NCBI GenBank assembly: GCA_050945915.1
Contig: JBMNTV010000007.1
Coordinates: 1-51,122 of the forward strand
Source: CALNBC01 sp050945915
Lineage (GTDB): Bacteria; Bacillota; Clostridia; Christensenellales; CALWSW01
Length of the DNA: 51,122 nt
Reading direction: 5' to 3'
In this document: positions 34,322-44,110 of the stretch, one piece after another
Layout: the number at the start of each line of letters is the position of its first letter
How positions within the stretch are numbered: position 1 is the stretch's first letter
Made by a program: the position numbers and the translations under genes
The notes under the pieces: model-generated
The model's input: only the letters and a program-made list of their open reading frames with translations
What the model was told of the DNA's origin: nothing
Databases searched by the model: none

Positions 34322-36484
34322 ATGGGAGATGTTCCATTGCCCCGAAAGGAAGATTCCAAAATCCAGAAAAAGACAAAAAAACAGCTCATAAAAAGGCGAA
34401 TTTTCTATACGATGCTCGCCATTGTGGTGCTGTTTTCCACCGTTTTGGGCAGGCTGTTCCATCTTCAGGTCATCGAGGCCGAAGCGCTGCAGCAACGCGC
34501 TTCCAGCCAGTGGACCCGCACCAGCACGGTCTCCGCAAAGCGGGGAAAAATCATGGACGTCAACGGCATCGTGCTGGCCCAGAGCGGTTCGGCGGACACG
34601 ATGGAGGTTTACATTCCCAACGTCACCGATCCGGAAGGGATCGCCGAAGCCTGCGAAAGGATTCTCGGGCTGGATTACGACTCCGTCTATGCCAAGGTTA
34701 CGGATAAAACCCGTTCCGCGGTCATCATCAAACGCCAGTTGACCGAGGAGGAAAGCCGGGCGATGCGCGCTTGCGGCTTCAAGGGCGTCAGCTTTTCTGT
34801 GGACACCAAGCGGTATTACCCCCTTAAGGCCTTTTTGACCCAGGTCATCGGCTACACCACCATCGATGGCGTGGGACAGGATGGCATCGAAGCGACCTAT
34901 GACAAGTACCTTGCCGGAACAGCCGGAAGGCTGGTCTATGAAAAGGACGGCAGCGGCAGGGAGATCCCCTACGGCTCGGAGACCTATGTCGAGCCGGAGG
35001 ACGGCTGCGACGTCGTGCTGACCGTGGACGCGGTGGTCCAAAGCTCCCTGGAGCGGGAGGTGGAGGAATGCCTCGCGGTGAACAACGCGAACTACGCCAT
35101 GGGGATCGTCATGGACGTCAAAACCGGGGACATCAAGGCCCTTTCGGTCAAGCCGGATTTCGATTTGAACGCTCCTCCGAGAAACGATCTGACTGCCCTT
35201 TCTGCGCTGTCGAGAAACAGGCTTGTGGCAGACTCTTTTGAGCCCGGTTCCGTCTTCAAGGTGATGACCCTGGCGGCCGCCCTGGAGGAAGGCAAGGTGT
35301 CCTCAGGTTCCACCTTCAATTGCCCGGGCTTCAAAATTGTAGATGGCCAGCGCATCAAGTGCTGGTCCACCAACCACGGGCATCAGACGCTGGCAAAAGC
35401 CGTACAGAACTCCTGCAACCCGTCCTTCATGGAAATGGCCCTCAGGCTGGGCACGGACAAATTCTATGAATATATTTATAACTTTGGGTTCGGTTCCTCC
35501 ACGAATTCGGGGCTGAACGGCGAAGCCGGCGGAATCGTCCGAAACCAGAAACACATCAAATCCTTCGACCTTGCCCGCATCGGCTTTGGCCAGACCATTG
35601 CCGCCACTGCGTTGCAGATGGCCACCGCCATATCCGCGGTGGTGAACGGCGGAATGCTCATGCAGCCACACATCATCAAGGGCATTTATACGACGGATGG
35701 AGATACGGTCCTCGAAAACGAGCCGCTGGCCGTGCGCAGGGTGATTTCGGAGGAAACTTCCGCCAAGGTGCGGGAACTGCTGGTGGGCGTCGTCGAGGAG
35801 GGCAGCGGTAAAAACAGCTACATCCCCGGCTACTCCATCGGCGGCAAGACCGGGACCTCTCAAAAATATGAAAACGGCAGGATCGCCCCGGGCAAGAACG
35901 TGGCATCCTTCGTGGCCTTCTTCCCTGCGGAGGACCCGAAGTATCTGGTTTACATCATCGTTGACGAGCCGAGGGTGGGAACGGTTTACGGCAGCACCTG
36001 CGCCGCCCCCTATGTGCGGGACGTCATCGCGGATATGCTCAAATACTACGGCATCGCCCCCAACTACGACGATGGCGTCAACGCATCGAATGTGAATGCC
36101 GAAGTTCCGAACGTGGTGGGAATGAAGGTTTCGGAAGCTGCGTCCGCCCTTAGGCAGGCGGGCTTTACCAGCGCGGCAGACGGAACGGGAACGGTGACCG
36201 CTCAGGCGCCCCAGGCCGGGGCCATCGTGCCAAAAAAGACGTCGATCCAGCTTTATACCAGCGAACCCTCGGAGGTTTATGACCTTTCGGAGGACGAGGT
36301 GACGGTGCCCGACCTTTTTGGCCTCAGCGTCGGAGAGGCATTTGAAGCCCTGGATGCGCTGGGCCTGAAGCTCCAGACTGCTGGAGACGGCAGGGGCAAG
36401 GTGGTTTCCCAGAACCCGACCCCCGGAAAAACGGTTCCCGTGGGAACCAGTATTTCCGTCATTTTGGAATACCGCGATGACTGA
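34322..36484 (+). CDS. Class B penicillin-binding protein with two PASTA domains (FtsI/PbpB/SpoVD type)
   Basis: This septal transpeptidase cross-links peptidoglycan together with FtsW. The protein is 720 residues from the ATG; a TTG at 34337 behind GGGAGA is an alternative start. A basic N-terminus and one membrane anchor (about residues 27-48) lead into the dimerisation region. The transpeptidase domain has Ser310 in EPGSVFKV, SCNPS, and Lys509 in GKTGTSQ. Two C-terminal PASTA domains follow: EVPNVVGMKVSEAASALRQA and VTVPDLFGLSVGEAFEALDA. Being the only PBP in the cluster and next to murE, it could be FtsI or SpoVD; the sequence does not decide. Confidence 0.93.
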   Translation: MGDVPLPRKEDSKIQKKTKKQLIKRRIFYTMLAIVVLFSTVLGRLFHLQVIEAEALQQRASSQWTRTSTVSAKRGKIMDVNGIVLAQSGSADTMEVYIPNVTDPEGIAEACERILGLDYDSVYAKVTDKTRSAVIIKRQLTEEESRAMRACGFKGVSFSVDTKRYYPLKAFLTQVIGYTTIDGVGQDGIEATYDKYLAGTAGRLVYEKDGSGREIPYGSETYVEPEDGCDVVLTVDAVVQSSLEREVEECLAVNNANYAMGIVMDVKTGDIKALSVKPDFDLNAPPRNDLTALSALSRNRLVADSFEPGSVFKVMTLAAALEEGKVSSGSTFNCPGFKIVDGQRIKCWSTNHGHQTLAKAVQNSCNPSFMEMALRLGTDKFYEYIYNFGFGSSTNSGLNGEAGGIVRNQKHIKSFDLARIGFGQTIAATALQMATAISAVVNGGMLMQPHIIKGIYTTDGDTVLENEPLAVRRVISEETSAKVRELLVGVVEEGSGKNSYIPGYSIGGKTGTSQKYENGRIAPGKNVASFVAFFPAEDPKYLVYIIVDEPRVGTVYGSTCAAPYVRDVIADMLKYYGIAPNYDDGVNASNVNAEVPNVVGMKVSEAASALRQAGFTSAADGTGTVTAQAPQAGAIVPKKTSIQLYTSEPSEVYDLSEDEVTVPDLFGLSVGEAFEALDALGLKLQTAGDGRGKVVSQNPTPGKTVPVGTSISVILEYRDD

Positions 36485-36513
36485 TTCTGCGGATACCCTT
36501 TATCTACCGGAGG

Positions 36514-36542
36514 TTGAGAGAGTCATACATATGTGATATAAT
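36514..36542 (+). promoter_or_regulatory. Internal dcw promoter upstream of murE
   Basis: TTGAGA (36514-36519), a 17-bp spacer ending in TGA, and TATAAT (36537-36542) make an extended -10 promoter 49 bp before murE. The downstream mur genes can therefore be expressed independently of mraZ control. Confidence 0.75.
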
Positions 36543-36590
36543 CAACCCGTTTGCAATAAACCTCGGGGGATTCCCGTTTTGGAGGTATGA

Positions 36591-38063
36591 ATGACCCGAT
36601 CGCTAAGCCTGCGCGAGCTTTTTGCAGGCATCAACCACGTACATAAAGGCGGGGACGCCATCATCACTTCGATTGAATGCGATTCGCGCCAGGTTGGCCC
36701 AGGTTGCCTGTTTGTATGCGTCGTCGGAACGTTTCAGGACGGCCATGTTTATGCGGAACAGGCGGTCCGCGCAGGAGCAGCCGCCCTTTTGGTGGAACGT
36801 GAGCTTCCGCTGGTTGTTCCCCAGATCATCGTGGAGGACACGAGGACGGTGCTGGCCCTTTGCGCGGCGAAATTTTACGATTATCCGGCAAAGAGGATGC
36901 GCATGGTGGGTGTGACTGGAACCAACGGCAAGACCACCACCACCTATATGCTCAAGTCCGTGGCGGAGGAGGCGGGCATTAAGGTCGGCCTGATCGGCAC
37001 CATCACCAACCTGATCGGCGACAAGGTGCTTCCGGCCGCCCATACGACGCCGGACGCCGCCGAGCTTCACCGGCTGCTTCGGCAGATGGTGGACGAAGGG
37101 GTGGACCTTTGCGTGATGGAGGTTTCCTCCCATTCCCTGGATCAAAAGAGGGTGTACGGCATCGAGTACGACGCCGCGGTCTTCACAAACCTGACCCAGG
37201 ACCATCTGGATTACCACAAAACCTTCGAAAACTATCTGCAGGCGAAGCGCATCCTGTTCACCCAGGCGAAGCACGCTGTCCTGAACTGCGACGACGAGCA
37301 CTGGCCCCGCCTGATGGATGGGATTCTCTGCGGCAAAACCACTTTCGGCGTCCGCGAAAATGCAGATATTTATGCCAAGAACATTGACATTACGCCTGCC
37401 GGTGTCGCCTTCGATATGTATCTTCCAGCGGAAGAGGGCAAGGAGGCGCGGCACATCAAGCTGAATATTTCCGGCCTTTTCTCGGTATTCAATGCCATGG
37501 GAACCGCCGGCGCCGCTTTGGTGCTCGGATTTACGCCGGACGAAATTGCCGCCGGGCTGCAAAAAATCACCAGCGTTTCCGGCCGGCTGGAGAAGCTTCC
37601 GGTGCCGAACAGGGAATACTCCGTATTGTTGGATTACGCCCATACTCCCGACGCGCTGGAAAACGTGCTGAAAACCGTGCGCGGCTTCACGAAGAACCGC
37701 TTGATCGTGCTGTTCGGCTGCGGTGGGGACAGGGACCGCGCCAAGCGCCCGATTATGGGCGAAGTCGCCGGCCGGTACGCAGATTTTTGCATCATCACCA
37801 GCGACAATCCGAGAAGCGAAGACCCCCAGGCCATCATGCGGTCCATCGAGGAGGGCGTTGCCCGCTCTGGCTGCGAATACGTGATGATCGAATCAAGGTA
37901 TGAGGCCATCAAAAAATCCCTGGAAATGGGTGCGCCCGGCGACGTGATCGTCCTTGCCGGAAAGGGCCACGAAACCTACCAGGAGATCAACGGGATAAAG
38001 AATCATTTTGATGAAAAGGAGATCGTGGCGGAGATTGCCGCACAGCTTGCCGACGAGCACTGA
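36591..38063 (+). CDS. murE: UDP-N-acetylmuramoyl-L-alanyl-D-glutamate--2,6-diaminopimelate ligase
   Basis: It adds meso-diaminopimelate to UDP-MurNAc-L-Ala-D-Glu with ATP. The 490 residues have the Mur ligase layout: an N-terminal UDP-binding domain and the P-loop GVTGTNGKTTT (Lys114). TTPDAAELHRLL, MEVSSHSLDQKRV and NLTQDHLDYH follow. DNPR at residues 405-408 is the signature for diaminopimelate rather than lysine. The C-terminal GKGHETYQEING is typical. A TTGGAGG site precedes the ATG. It is followed directly by mraY; the murF normally found between them is missing. Confidence 0.96.
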   Translation: MTRSLSLRELFAGINHVHKGGDAIITSIECDSRQVGPGCLFVCVVGTFQDGHVYAEQAVRAGAAALLVERELPLVVPQIIVEDTRTVLALCAAKFYDYPAKRMRMVGVTGTNGKTTTTYMLKSVAEEAGIKVGLIGTITNLIGDKVLPAAHTTPDAAELHRLLRQMVDEGVDLCVMEVSSHSLDQKRVYGIEYDAAVFTNLTQDHLDYHKTFENYLQAKRILFTQAKHAVLNCDDEHWPRLMDGILCGKTTFGVRENADIYAKNIDITPAGVAFDMYLPAEEGKEARHIKLNISGLFSVFNAMGTAGAALVLGFTPDEIAAGLQKITSVSGRLEKLPVPNREYSVLLDYAHTPDALENVLKTVRGFTKNRLIVLFGCGGDRDRAKRPIMGEVAGRYADFCIITSDNPRSEDPQAIMRSIEEGVARSGCEYVMIESRYEAIKKSLEMGAPGDVIVLAGKGHETYQEINGIKNHFDEKEIVAEIAAQLADEH

Positions 38064-38080
38064 GCCGCGACGCACATAAG

Positions 38081-39082
38081 ATGGACAGACTGATACTGTC
38101 AATATTGATATCATTCGGAATCTGCCTCTTGCTTGGGCCGGTCCTCATCCCGTTGCTCCACAGGCTGAAGTTTGGCCAGATGGTGCGGGACGACGGCCCC
38201 AAAAAGCATCTTTCCAAGGCGGGAACGCCCACCATGGGCGGCATGATGATGGTGATCGCCGTGGTGGTGACTTCGCTGATTTTGGGCGACGGCAGCATGG
38301 AGTTTCTGCCGATGATGCTGATCGCCACAGCAGGATACGCGGCCATCGGCTTTTTGGACGATATCCTCAAGGTCAAGCACAAAAGAAGCCTGGGCCTTCG
38401 GGCGTATCAAAAGATGATCGGCCAGGTGGGCCTTGCGGCGGTGATCGCCATCTGGGCGTACCAGAATCCGCTGATCGGCTCGAAGATCGAGATCCCCTTT
38501 GCCAACGCCACTTGGGATCTCGGCGTGTTTTACGTTCCCTTTGCGATGTTTGTCATCGTCGCCTTTGTCAATGCGGTCAACCTGACGGACGGGCTGGATG
38601 GTCTCGCCTCCGGCACGATGCTGATCGACTCCATCACCTATGCCTTTATCCTGTTTGTCATGGCTGCCGCATCCGCCGCAGCGGGGGACGTATACTTTTC
38701 GGACAACCTGAAAAACGCGATGCTGTTCGCCGGGGCCGTCGCCGGTTCCTGCCTAGGTTTTTTGCGGTTCAACGCTTACCCTGCCCGGGTATTCATGGGG
38801 GATACCGGTTCCCTTGCTTTGGGCGGAGCGCTGTCCATCATGGCCATCGTCAGCCGCACGATGCTGATCGCCCCCATCATCGGCGTCATGTTCGTCGCCA
38901 GCACGGTTTCCGTCGTGCTGCAGGTGGGGTCCTATAAGCTGCGCAACAAAAAACGCGTGTTTTTGATGGCGCCGCTGCACCACCATTTCGAACTCAAGGG
39001 CTATCCTGAGACGAAGATCGTATCCATGTATATGATCATCACCGCAATCGCTTGTCTGATTGTCCTTCTGCTCTATGTATAG
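38081..39082 (+). CDS. mraY: Phospho-N-acetylmuramoyl-pentapeptide-transferase MraY
   Basis: This integral membrane enzyme links phospho-MurNAc-pentapeptide to undecaprenyl phosphate, giving lipid I. The 333 residues have about ten hydrophobic segments and the MraY motifs KKHLSKAGTPTMGGMM, FLDDILKVKHKRSLGL, NAVNLTDGLDGLASG, RVFMGDTGSLALGG and MAPLHHHFELKG. The conserved aspartates of the active site are in FLDD, NLTDGLDG and MGDTG. The start is 17 bp after murE; murD follows within 10 bp. Confidence 0.96.
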   Translation: MDRLILSILISFGICLLLGPVLIPLLHRLKFGQMVRDDGPKKHLSKAGTPTMGGMMMVIAVVVTSLILGDGSMEFLPMMLIATAGYAAIGFLDDILKVKHKRSLGLRAYQKMIGQVGLAAVIAIWAYQNPLIGSKIEIPFANATWDLGVFYVPFAMFVIVAFVNAVNLTDGLDGLASGTMLIDSITYAFILFVMAAASAAAGDVYFSDNLKNAMLFAGAVAGSCLGFLRFNAYPARVFMGDTGSLALGGALSIMAIVSRTMLIAPIIGVMFVASTVSVVLQVGSYKLRNKKRVFLMAPLHHHFELKGYPETKIVSMYMIITAIACLIVLLLYV

Positions 39083-39090
39083 GTAATCAA

Positions 39091-40446
39091 ATGAACGTGA
39101 AAGGTCTGCGCGTCCTTGTGGTCGGCATGGCGAAAAGCGGCATCGCATCCGCTACGCTGTTGGCGTCCGAGGGCGCTCGTGTGACAATCAACGATACCAA
39201 ATCCGCAAATGAGCTGGCCGACGCGCTCAAGGCGCTGAACGGTGTCAACTATACGAACGCGCTGGGCGTCGATCCGTTGACGCTTTTGGACGATACGGAC
39301 ATGATCGTCCTCAGCCCCGGCGTGCCGCTTTCCGCTCCCTTCGCGGTGGAAGCCAAAAAGCGCGGCATCAAGGTGATCGGCGAGATCGAACTGGGCTATC
39401 TCTTTGCGAAAGCGCCCATCGTCGCCATTACCGGCACCAATGGCAAGACCACCACCACGGCGCTGACGGGGGAGCTCTTCAGGGCTGCGGGGTTCAACAC
39501 CTTTGTGTTGGGAAACATCGGCGTACCCATCGCCCAGGAGGCCAAGAACACCAAGTCGGAGGACGTCATCGTCGCAGAAGTCGCGGGGTTCCAGCTGGAT
39601 TCCACGGAGCGCTTCCGCGCCAAATCCTGCGCGATTTTGAACCTGACGGAGGACCACCTCGACCGGTTCAAGACGATGGAGAACTACGGCGCCGCAAAGG
39701 CCATGATCCTCAACAACCAGACCAAAGACGATTTTGCCGTTTTCAACGCGGACGATCCTTTGGTGTCGGACATGGCGAAGCGCGCAAAAAGCAAAGTGCT
39801 CTGGTTTTCCAGAAAGCGCGAAGTGGAGCAGGGCGCCTTCGTCCATAACGGCGAGATCATCTTCCGCATGGACGGCAAAGAATATGCGATTTGCCGCGCC
39901 GACGAACTGAAGATTCCCGGCAGCCACAACCTGGAAAACGCGCTGGCAGCAGTGGCGGTTTCCCTGCCCGTCGGCGTTTCGCCTAAAGCCGCCGCAACGG
40001 CGCTTCGCAGCTTTCCTGGCGTGGAACACCGCATCGAACTCGTCTGCGAGAAGAATGGCGTGCGCTATATCAACGATTCCAAGGCCACCAACCCGGATTC
40101 GACGGTCAAGGCCATCGATGCGATTCAAAGGCCAACGGTGCTGCTTCTCGGCGGGTCGAACAAAAACAGCGATTATACCCCCGTTTTCAAAGCCTTTGGC
40201 GGAAAGGTCAAGGCCGTTGTCGCCTATGGATTCACCAGAGACCAGATTGAAAGGGACGCGAAAAAGACGGGCTATTCCCCCATATACATTTGTGACGGAA
40301 GTTTTGAAGACGCGGTTTTGCTCGCAAAAAGCCTGGCAAAAGAGGGGGACGATGTGCTGCTTTCCCCCGCTTGCGCCAGTTACGACATGTTTTCGAATTT
40401 TGAGGAACGGGGCAGGGTGTTCAAGGAACTGGTAAGGTCTTTCTGA
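39091..40446 (+). CDS. murD: UDP-N-acetylmuramoylalanine--D-glutamate ligase
   Basis: It adds D-glutamate to UDP-MurNAc-L-Ala. The 451-residue protein starts MNVKGLRVLVVGMAKSGIA, the usual MurD beginning; an in-frame ATG at 39052 lies inside mraY and was discarded. The N-terminal Rossmann-like domain is followed by the ATP-binding ITGTNGKTTTTALTGELF, LNLTEDHLDRF, the PGSHNLENALAAVA block and INDSKATNPDST. The C-terminal domain has LLLGGSNKNSDY and SPACASYDMFSNFEERG. The ftsW start follows by 13 bp. Confidence 0.96.
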   Translation: MNVKGLRVLVVGMAKSGIASATLLASEGARVTINDTKSANELADALKALNGVNYTNALGVDPLTLLDDTDMIVLSPGVPLSAPFAVEAKKRGIKVIGEIELGYLFAKAPIVAITGTNGKTTTTALTGELFRAAGFNTFVLGNIGVPIAQEAKNTKSEDVIVAEVAGFQLDSTERFRAKSCAILNLTEDHLDRFKTMENYGAAKAMILNNQTKDDFAVFNADDPLVSDMAKRAKSKVLWFSRKREVEQGAFVHNGEIIFRMDGKEYAICRADELKIPGSHNLENALAAVAVSLPVGVSPKAAATALRSFPGVEHRIELVCEKNGVRYINDSKATNPDSTVKAIDAIQRPTVLLLGGSNKNSDYTPVFKAFGGKVKAVVAYGFTRDQIERDAKKTGYSPIYICDGSFEDAVLLAKSLAKEGDDVLLSPACASYDMFSNFEERGRVFKELVRSF

Positions 40447-40459
40447 AGCCGGAGGGAAC

Positions 40460-41590
40460 ATGGCGGGATTGTTTTCCAGTATCAAAAGCAGACTGCAAAA
40501 GAGGGGCCATGTCGATTATGCGGTGCTTTTCACCGCCATCGCCCTGACAGCCTTTGGCCTGCTGATGCTTTTTTCCGCCAGCTTTTATTATGGCCAGAAC
40601 AGGTTCGGTGACGGCTATTATTATGTCAAGCGTCAGCTTGTCGGGGTGGTCGTGGGCTTCGTGGCCATGTTTTTGCTTGCAAACTTCGATTACCGCCGCT
40701 GGCTCAAGCTCTGGAAGCCCATCTATGCCGCGGGACTGTTGCTGATGTGTCTCGTCTGGGTACCGGGGCTGGGCGTTACCCGCAACAGCGCCAGCCGGTG
40801 GTTCGTCATACCGGGCATCAATCTTTCCGTTCAACCTGCGGAACTGGCGAAGTATGCGCTCATCATCGCGGTGGCCGCGCTGGTGGTTCGCTTCGGCCAC
40901 GAGCGGATGCAGAGTTTTCGCCGCGGCATTGTGCCCATCCTGATGCTAATGGCGCCTTTGGCGGTTCTGCTGCTGCTACAGCCGAACTTTTCCATGCTCG
41001 TCAGCCTTGCCGTCGCCTGTTTTGCGATGCTGGTGATGTCCGGCATGCGCTGGCTGCAGATTGGCGTGCTCTTTGGCGCGGGATTGGGCGTCGGTTCCGC
41101 CTTGATGTTCGCCCGGGGGTACCGCGAAGATCGCGTTTCGGGGTTTTTGGACCCCTGGAACGATCCTGCCGCCCACCAGCTCCGCCAGTCCCTCATCGCC
41201 TTCGGTTCCGGAGGGATATGGGGCCAGGGCTTGGGCGCCAGCAGGCAGAAGTTCCTGTTTTTGCCCTACGGCGAAAGCGATATGATCTTTGCCATCATTG
41301 CGGAAGAACTGGGCCTTGTGGGCGCGGCGATGCTCGTGCTCGTTTATGTGTTTCTGTTCACGCGATGTTACAGGATCGCGATGCGCTGCCCGGACGTGGG
41401 GGGCTCCCTGTTGGCGGCCGGCTGCACGACCCTCCTCGCCATCCAGACGGTCATCAACATGGGCGTGGCCACCGGACTGATGCCCACCACAGGACAGACC
41501 CTGCCCTTCATCAGCTTTGGATCGACTTCCATCGTGGTCTGCCTGGCGGTGATTGGGCTGATTCTCAACATTTCGCGCTCCTGCAATTAA
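40460..41590 (+). CDS. ftsW: Septal peptidoglycan glycosyltransferase FtsW (SEDS family)
   Basis: This polytopic SEDS protein polymerises lipid II into glycan strands at the septum with the class B PBP. The 376 residues contain about ten membrane segments. SEDS landmarks are LMLFSASFYYG, the loop GFLDPWNDPAAHQLRQSLIA, GQGLGASRQKFLFLPYGESD, FAIIAEELGLVGA and the late MPTTGQTLPFISFGSTS. RodA and SpoVE are relatives, but the position between murD and murA favours FtsW. The start has CCGGAGGG. No murG follows, although that is its usual place. Confidence 0.92.
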   Translation: MAGLFSSIKSRLQKRGHVDYAVLFTAIALTAFGLLMLFSASFYYGQNRFGDGYYYVKRQLVGVVVGFVAMFLLANFDYRRWLKLWKPIYAAGLLLMCLVWVPGLGVTRNSASRWFVIPGINLSVQPAELAKYALIIAVAALVVRFGHERMQSFRRGIVPILMLMAPLAVLLLLQPNFSMLVSLAVACFAMLVMSGMRWLQIGVLFGAGLGVGSALMFARGYREDRVSGFLDPWNDPAAHQLRQSLIAFGSGGIWGQGLGASRQKFLFLPYGESDMIFAIIAEELGLVGAAMLVLVYVFLFTRCYRIAMRCPDVGGSLLAAGCTTLLAIQTVINMGVATGLMPTTGQTLPFISFGSTSIVVCLAVIGLILNISRSCN

Positions 41591-41767
41591 ATTGAAGACG
41601 CGATAGGTCAAAGTCCGTAACCCGCCTCCTCGTTTTGTTGCATTTTTCATTCTTCGATGTAATAATCCGAGCCCCAACTCTTCGAAACGTCAACACGCCT
41701 CCAAAAAAGGCACCATGCCGCGGGACTGCGCATAACCTTTTAGTATGCGATGCCGGGAGGTGTGCGG

Positions 41768-43027
41768 ATGGATAAGATTTGCGTCGTCGGCGGGAAGCCG
41801 CTTTGTGGTGAGCTTTACGTCAAAAACGCAAAAAACGCTGTGCTCCCCATGCTGGGGGCAGTGCTGTTATGCAAGGAACCGGTGACGATTCCGAACTGCC
41901 CGCGGCTGATGGACGTGGACAACATGTGCGCGATACTGACCCACCTTGGCGGCGAATGCACATGGGATGGCGATGCGCTGACGGTTTGCACCGAAGGCGC
42001 AACCAAGTATGAAATGCCGGAAAAAATCGCCCGGGAACTGCGATCCTCGATCTTTATGCTCGGGCCTGTGCTTGCCCGTTTTGGGCGGGCGGTGTTTTCC
42101 TATCCCGGCGGGTGCGATATCGGCAACCGGCCGATCGACCTGCACCTGAAGGGCCTCCGCGCCCTCAGGGTGGAGATCAAGGAAGAAGGCGGCCGCATCT
42201 ACTGCGGCGGCGGCAAAATGAAAGGCGCGAACATTCAACTGGACTACCCCAGCGTGGGCGCCACCGAAAACCTGATGATGGCCGCCACCGCGGCGGAGGG
42301 CGTGACGACCATCAACAACGCCGCCAGGGAACCGGAAATCGAGGCTCTGGCAGATGCGCTGAACTCCATGGGCGCAAAAATCACCGGTGCGGGCACATCC
42401 GTCGTGACCATCGTCGGGAAGCAGCCCCTCCACAAAGGGGAGTTCAAGCCCCTGCCGGACAGGATCGCGGCGGGAACCTTCCTGACGGCTGCCGCCATAA
42501 CCGGCGGCGACGTCACGGTCAAGGGAGCCAGGGCGGAACACCTTCACGCTGTGCTTGCCAAGCTGGAGGAATGCGGCTGCCGCGTGATCGTGGAGGATGA
42601 CGGCATCCGCTGCGTTGGTCCGAAGCGGCCCGCAGAGCTGCATCTCGTGGAAACCTGCCCGTATCCGGGCTTCCCGACGGACATGCAGGCGATGTTCATG
42701 GCGTTGTGCTCGATTGCGGATGGCACCAGCGTGATTTTTGAAAACGTGTTTGACAGCCGGTTTAAAATCGCCGCAGAGCTCGCCTGTATGGGAGCGATGA
42801 TCACCGTAAAGGGCCGCATGGCCATCGTCCGCGGCGTGGAGAGGTTGAACGGAGCAAACGTGAACTCCTGCGATTTGCGGGCGGGCGCCGCATTGGTGAT
42901 CGCAGGGCTGAGGGCAAACGGAGTAACGACGGTTTCAAACGCCCAGGTGATTGACAGGGGATACGGGGCGATCGAGAAAACCCTTGCACAGCTTGGCGCG
43001 AACATCATCAGGATCAGCGGCGATTGA
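41768..43027 (+). CDS. murA: UDP-N-acetylglucosamine 1-carboxyvinyltransferase MurA
   Basis: It transfers enolpyruvate from PEP to UDP-GlcNAc, the first committed step of peptidoglycan synthesis and the target of fosfomycin. The 419 residues begin MDKICVVGGKPLCGELYVKNAKNAVLP with the catalytic-site KN pair. The active-site cysteine is Cys116 in PGGCDIGNRPIDLH, so fosfomycin sensitivity is expected. I use the ATG behind GGGAGGTG; an ATG at 41750 lies upstream of that site. The 177-bp gap after ftsW is unusually long for this cluster and shows no gene. Confidence 0.96.
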   Translation: MDKICVVGGKPLCGELYVKNAKNAVLPMLGAVLLCKEPVTIPNCPRLMDVDNMCAILTHLGGECTWDGDALTVCTEGATKYEMPEKIARELRSSIFMLGPVLARFGRAVFSYPGGCDIGNRPIDLHLKGLRALRVEIKEEGGRIYCGGGKMKGANIQLDYPSVGATENLMMAATAAEGVTTINNAAREPEIEALADALNSMGAKITGAGTSVVTIVGKQPLHKGEFKPLPDRIAAGTFLTAAAITGGDVTVKGARAEHLHAVLAKLEECGCRVIVEDDGIRCVGPKRPAELHLVETCPYPGFPTDMQAMFMALCSIADGTSVIFENVFDSRFKIAAELACMGAMITVKGRMAIVRGVERLNGANVNSCDLRAGAALVIAGLRANGVTTVSNAQVIDRGYGAIEKTLAQLGANIIRISGD

Positions 43028-43050
43028 ACGCCGCGCATAAAGGACAAGCC

Positions 43051-43893
43051 ATGCCCCAAAAGCATCGCAGAATCAAAGTCCGCACCAAAAAGCGCAGACG
43101 GGCGACCATGCTTTACATCCTTCTGCTTTTTTTCGTGCTGTTTGCTGCCGGCTTTCTGGGATACAGATACCTTCGTGCGGACCATATCTTAATCAGCGGG
43201 AACGGGGCGATCCCGGCTTCGGAGATCGTCGCCTTGAGCGGGATCAAAACCGGCACGCACCTTTTTGAGTTGGACAGGGAAGCGGCAAAACAATCGATCG
43301 AGCAAAACCCCTACCTTGAGGTGGAAAGCATCGAGTTCGTCCTGCCGGACACGGTGATGATCAACGTGCGCGAGCGCACCGTTACGTCGGTGATACGGCA
43401 GTTGGAACGCGCCGTCTGCCTGGATATCGAAGGCAGGGTTTTGGACATCATCGCCGCGGATGACGTTTCCGGCATCCTGGTGGTGAAGGGCGTTGCCATA
43501 ACGGGATGCACCCTGAACCAGACCATCGCCCTGGTGGACGATTACCAGCTCGAAGTGCTGAAAAAGCTTGTATCCGCCCTGTTGGACACCAACCAGTACG
43601 CGAGCTATGCGGAGGCGGACCTGACCTATTCGGTGGACATCTGGCTGACGACCCACGAAGGCATGCGGGTCAGGCTCGGCCAGGCGGTTGACCTTGAGGA
43701 CAAGCTGAAAAGGGTGGCGGACGTCGCCGCGGAGCTGTACGGCCAGGGGATCTGTCAGGGGACGCTCATCGCCACAAGCGCGGATTCGGTCACTTTTTCG
43801 CCGGAGGAGGATTTAGAAGGCGACGAGCAGCAGACAGAAGACGCCTTGCAACAGGATGACGAACCGGATTTCCCTTCTGAACCCGGGGAGTAA
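43051..43893 (+). CDS. ftsQ: Cell division protein FtsQ/DivIB
   Basis: This 280-residue bitopic protein has a short basic cytoplasmic tail (QKHRRIKVRTKKRRR) and one membrane span (about 20-38). A POTRA domain follows directly (DHILISGNGAIPASEIVALSGIKTGTHLFELD). The beta domain (PYLEVESIEFVLPDTVMINVRERT) comes next, and the C-terminus is rich in Glu, Asp and Gln. It bridges FtsL/DivIC and the septal synthase. The ATG has AAAGGA 5 bp upstream; a TTG at 43024 overlapping the murA end is possible but lacks a good site. The position upstream of ftsA-ftsZ supports the call. Confidence 0.9.
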   Translation: MPQKHRRIKVRTKKRRRATMLYILLLFFVLFAAGFLGYRYLRADHILISGNGAIPASEIVALSGIKTGTHLFELDREAAKQSIEQNPYLEVESIEFVLPDTVMINVRERTVTSVIRQLERAVCLDIEGRVLDIIAADDVSGILVVKGVAITGCTLNQTIALVDDYQLEVLKKLVSALLDTNQYASYAEADLTYSVDIWLTTHEGMRVRLGQAVDLEDKLKRVADVAAELYGQGICQGTLIATSADSVTFSPEEDLEGDEQQTEDALQQDDEPDFPSEPGE

Positions 43894-44007
43894 TCCCATA
43901 TTGGACGGGGCAGGTGAAAAAGGGAAACCGGCTACGACCTCGCTCTCATACCCATGGCGGATGTGCGAATGTGCAAAGGTATTCACAGGTTTTTTTCAAA
44001 CATATTC

Positions 44008-44036
44008 TGGTCAAGCAGGCCGATATGCTGTATCAT
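44008..44036 (+). promoter_or_regulatory. Possible promoter of ftsA-ftsZ
   Basis: TGGTCA (44008-44013), a 17-bp spacer and TATCAT (44031-44036) lie in the 217-bp gap between ftsQ and ftsA; the -35 match is only 4 of 6. Nothing else was recognised in this gap. Confidence 0.4.
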
Positions 44037-44110
44037 TATTAATTAGGAAGGTGCGTATCACCGCAAAATTGGTGTTGGCGACTCCTTCTTCATACTGAGA
44101 GGCATGGATA

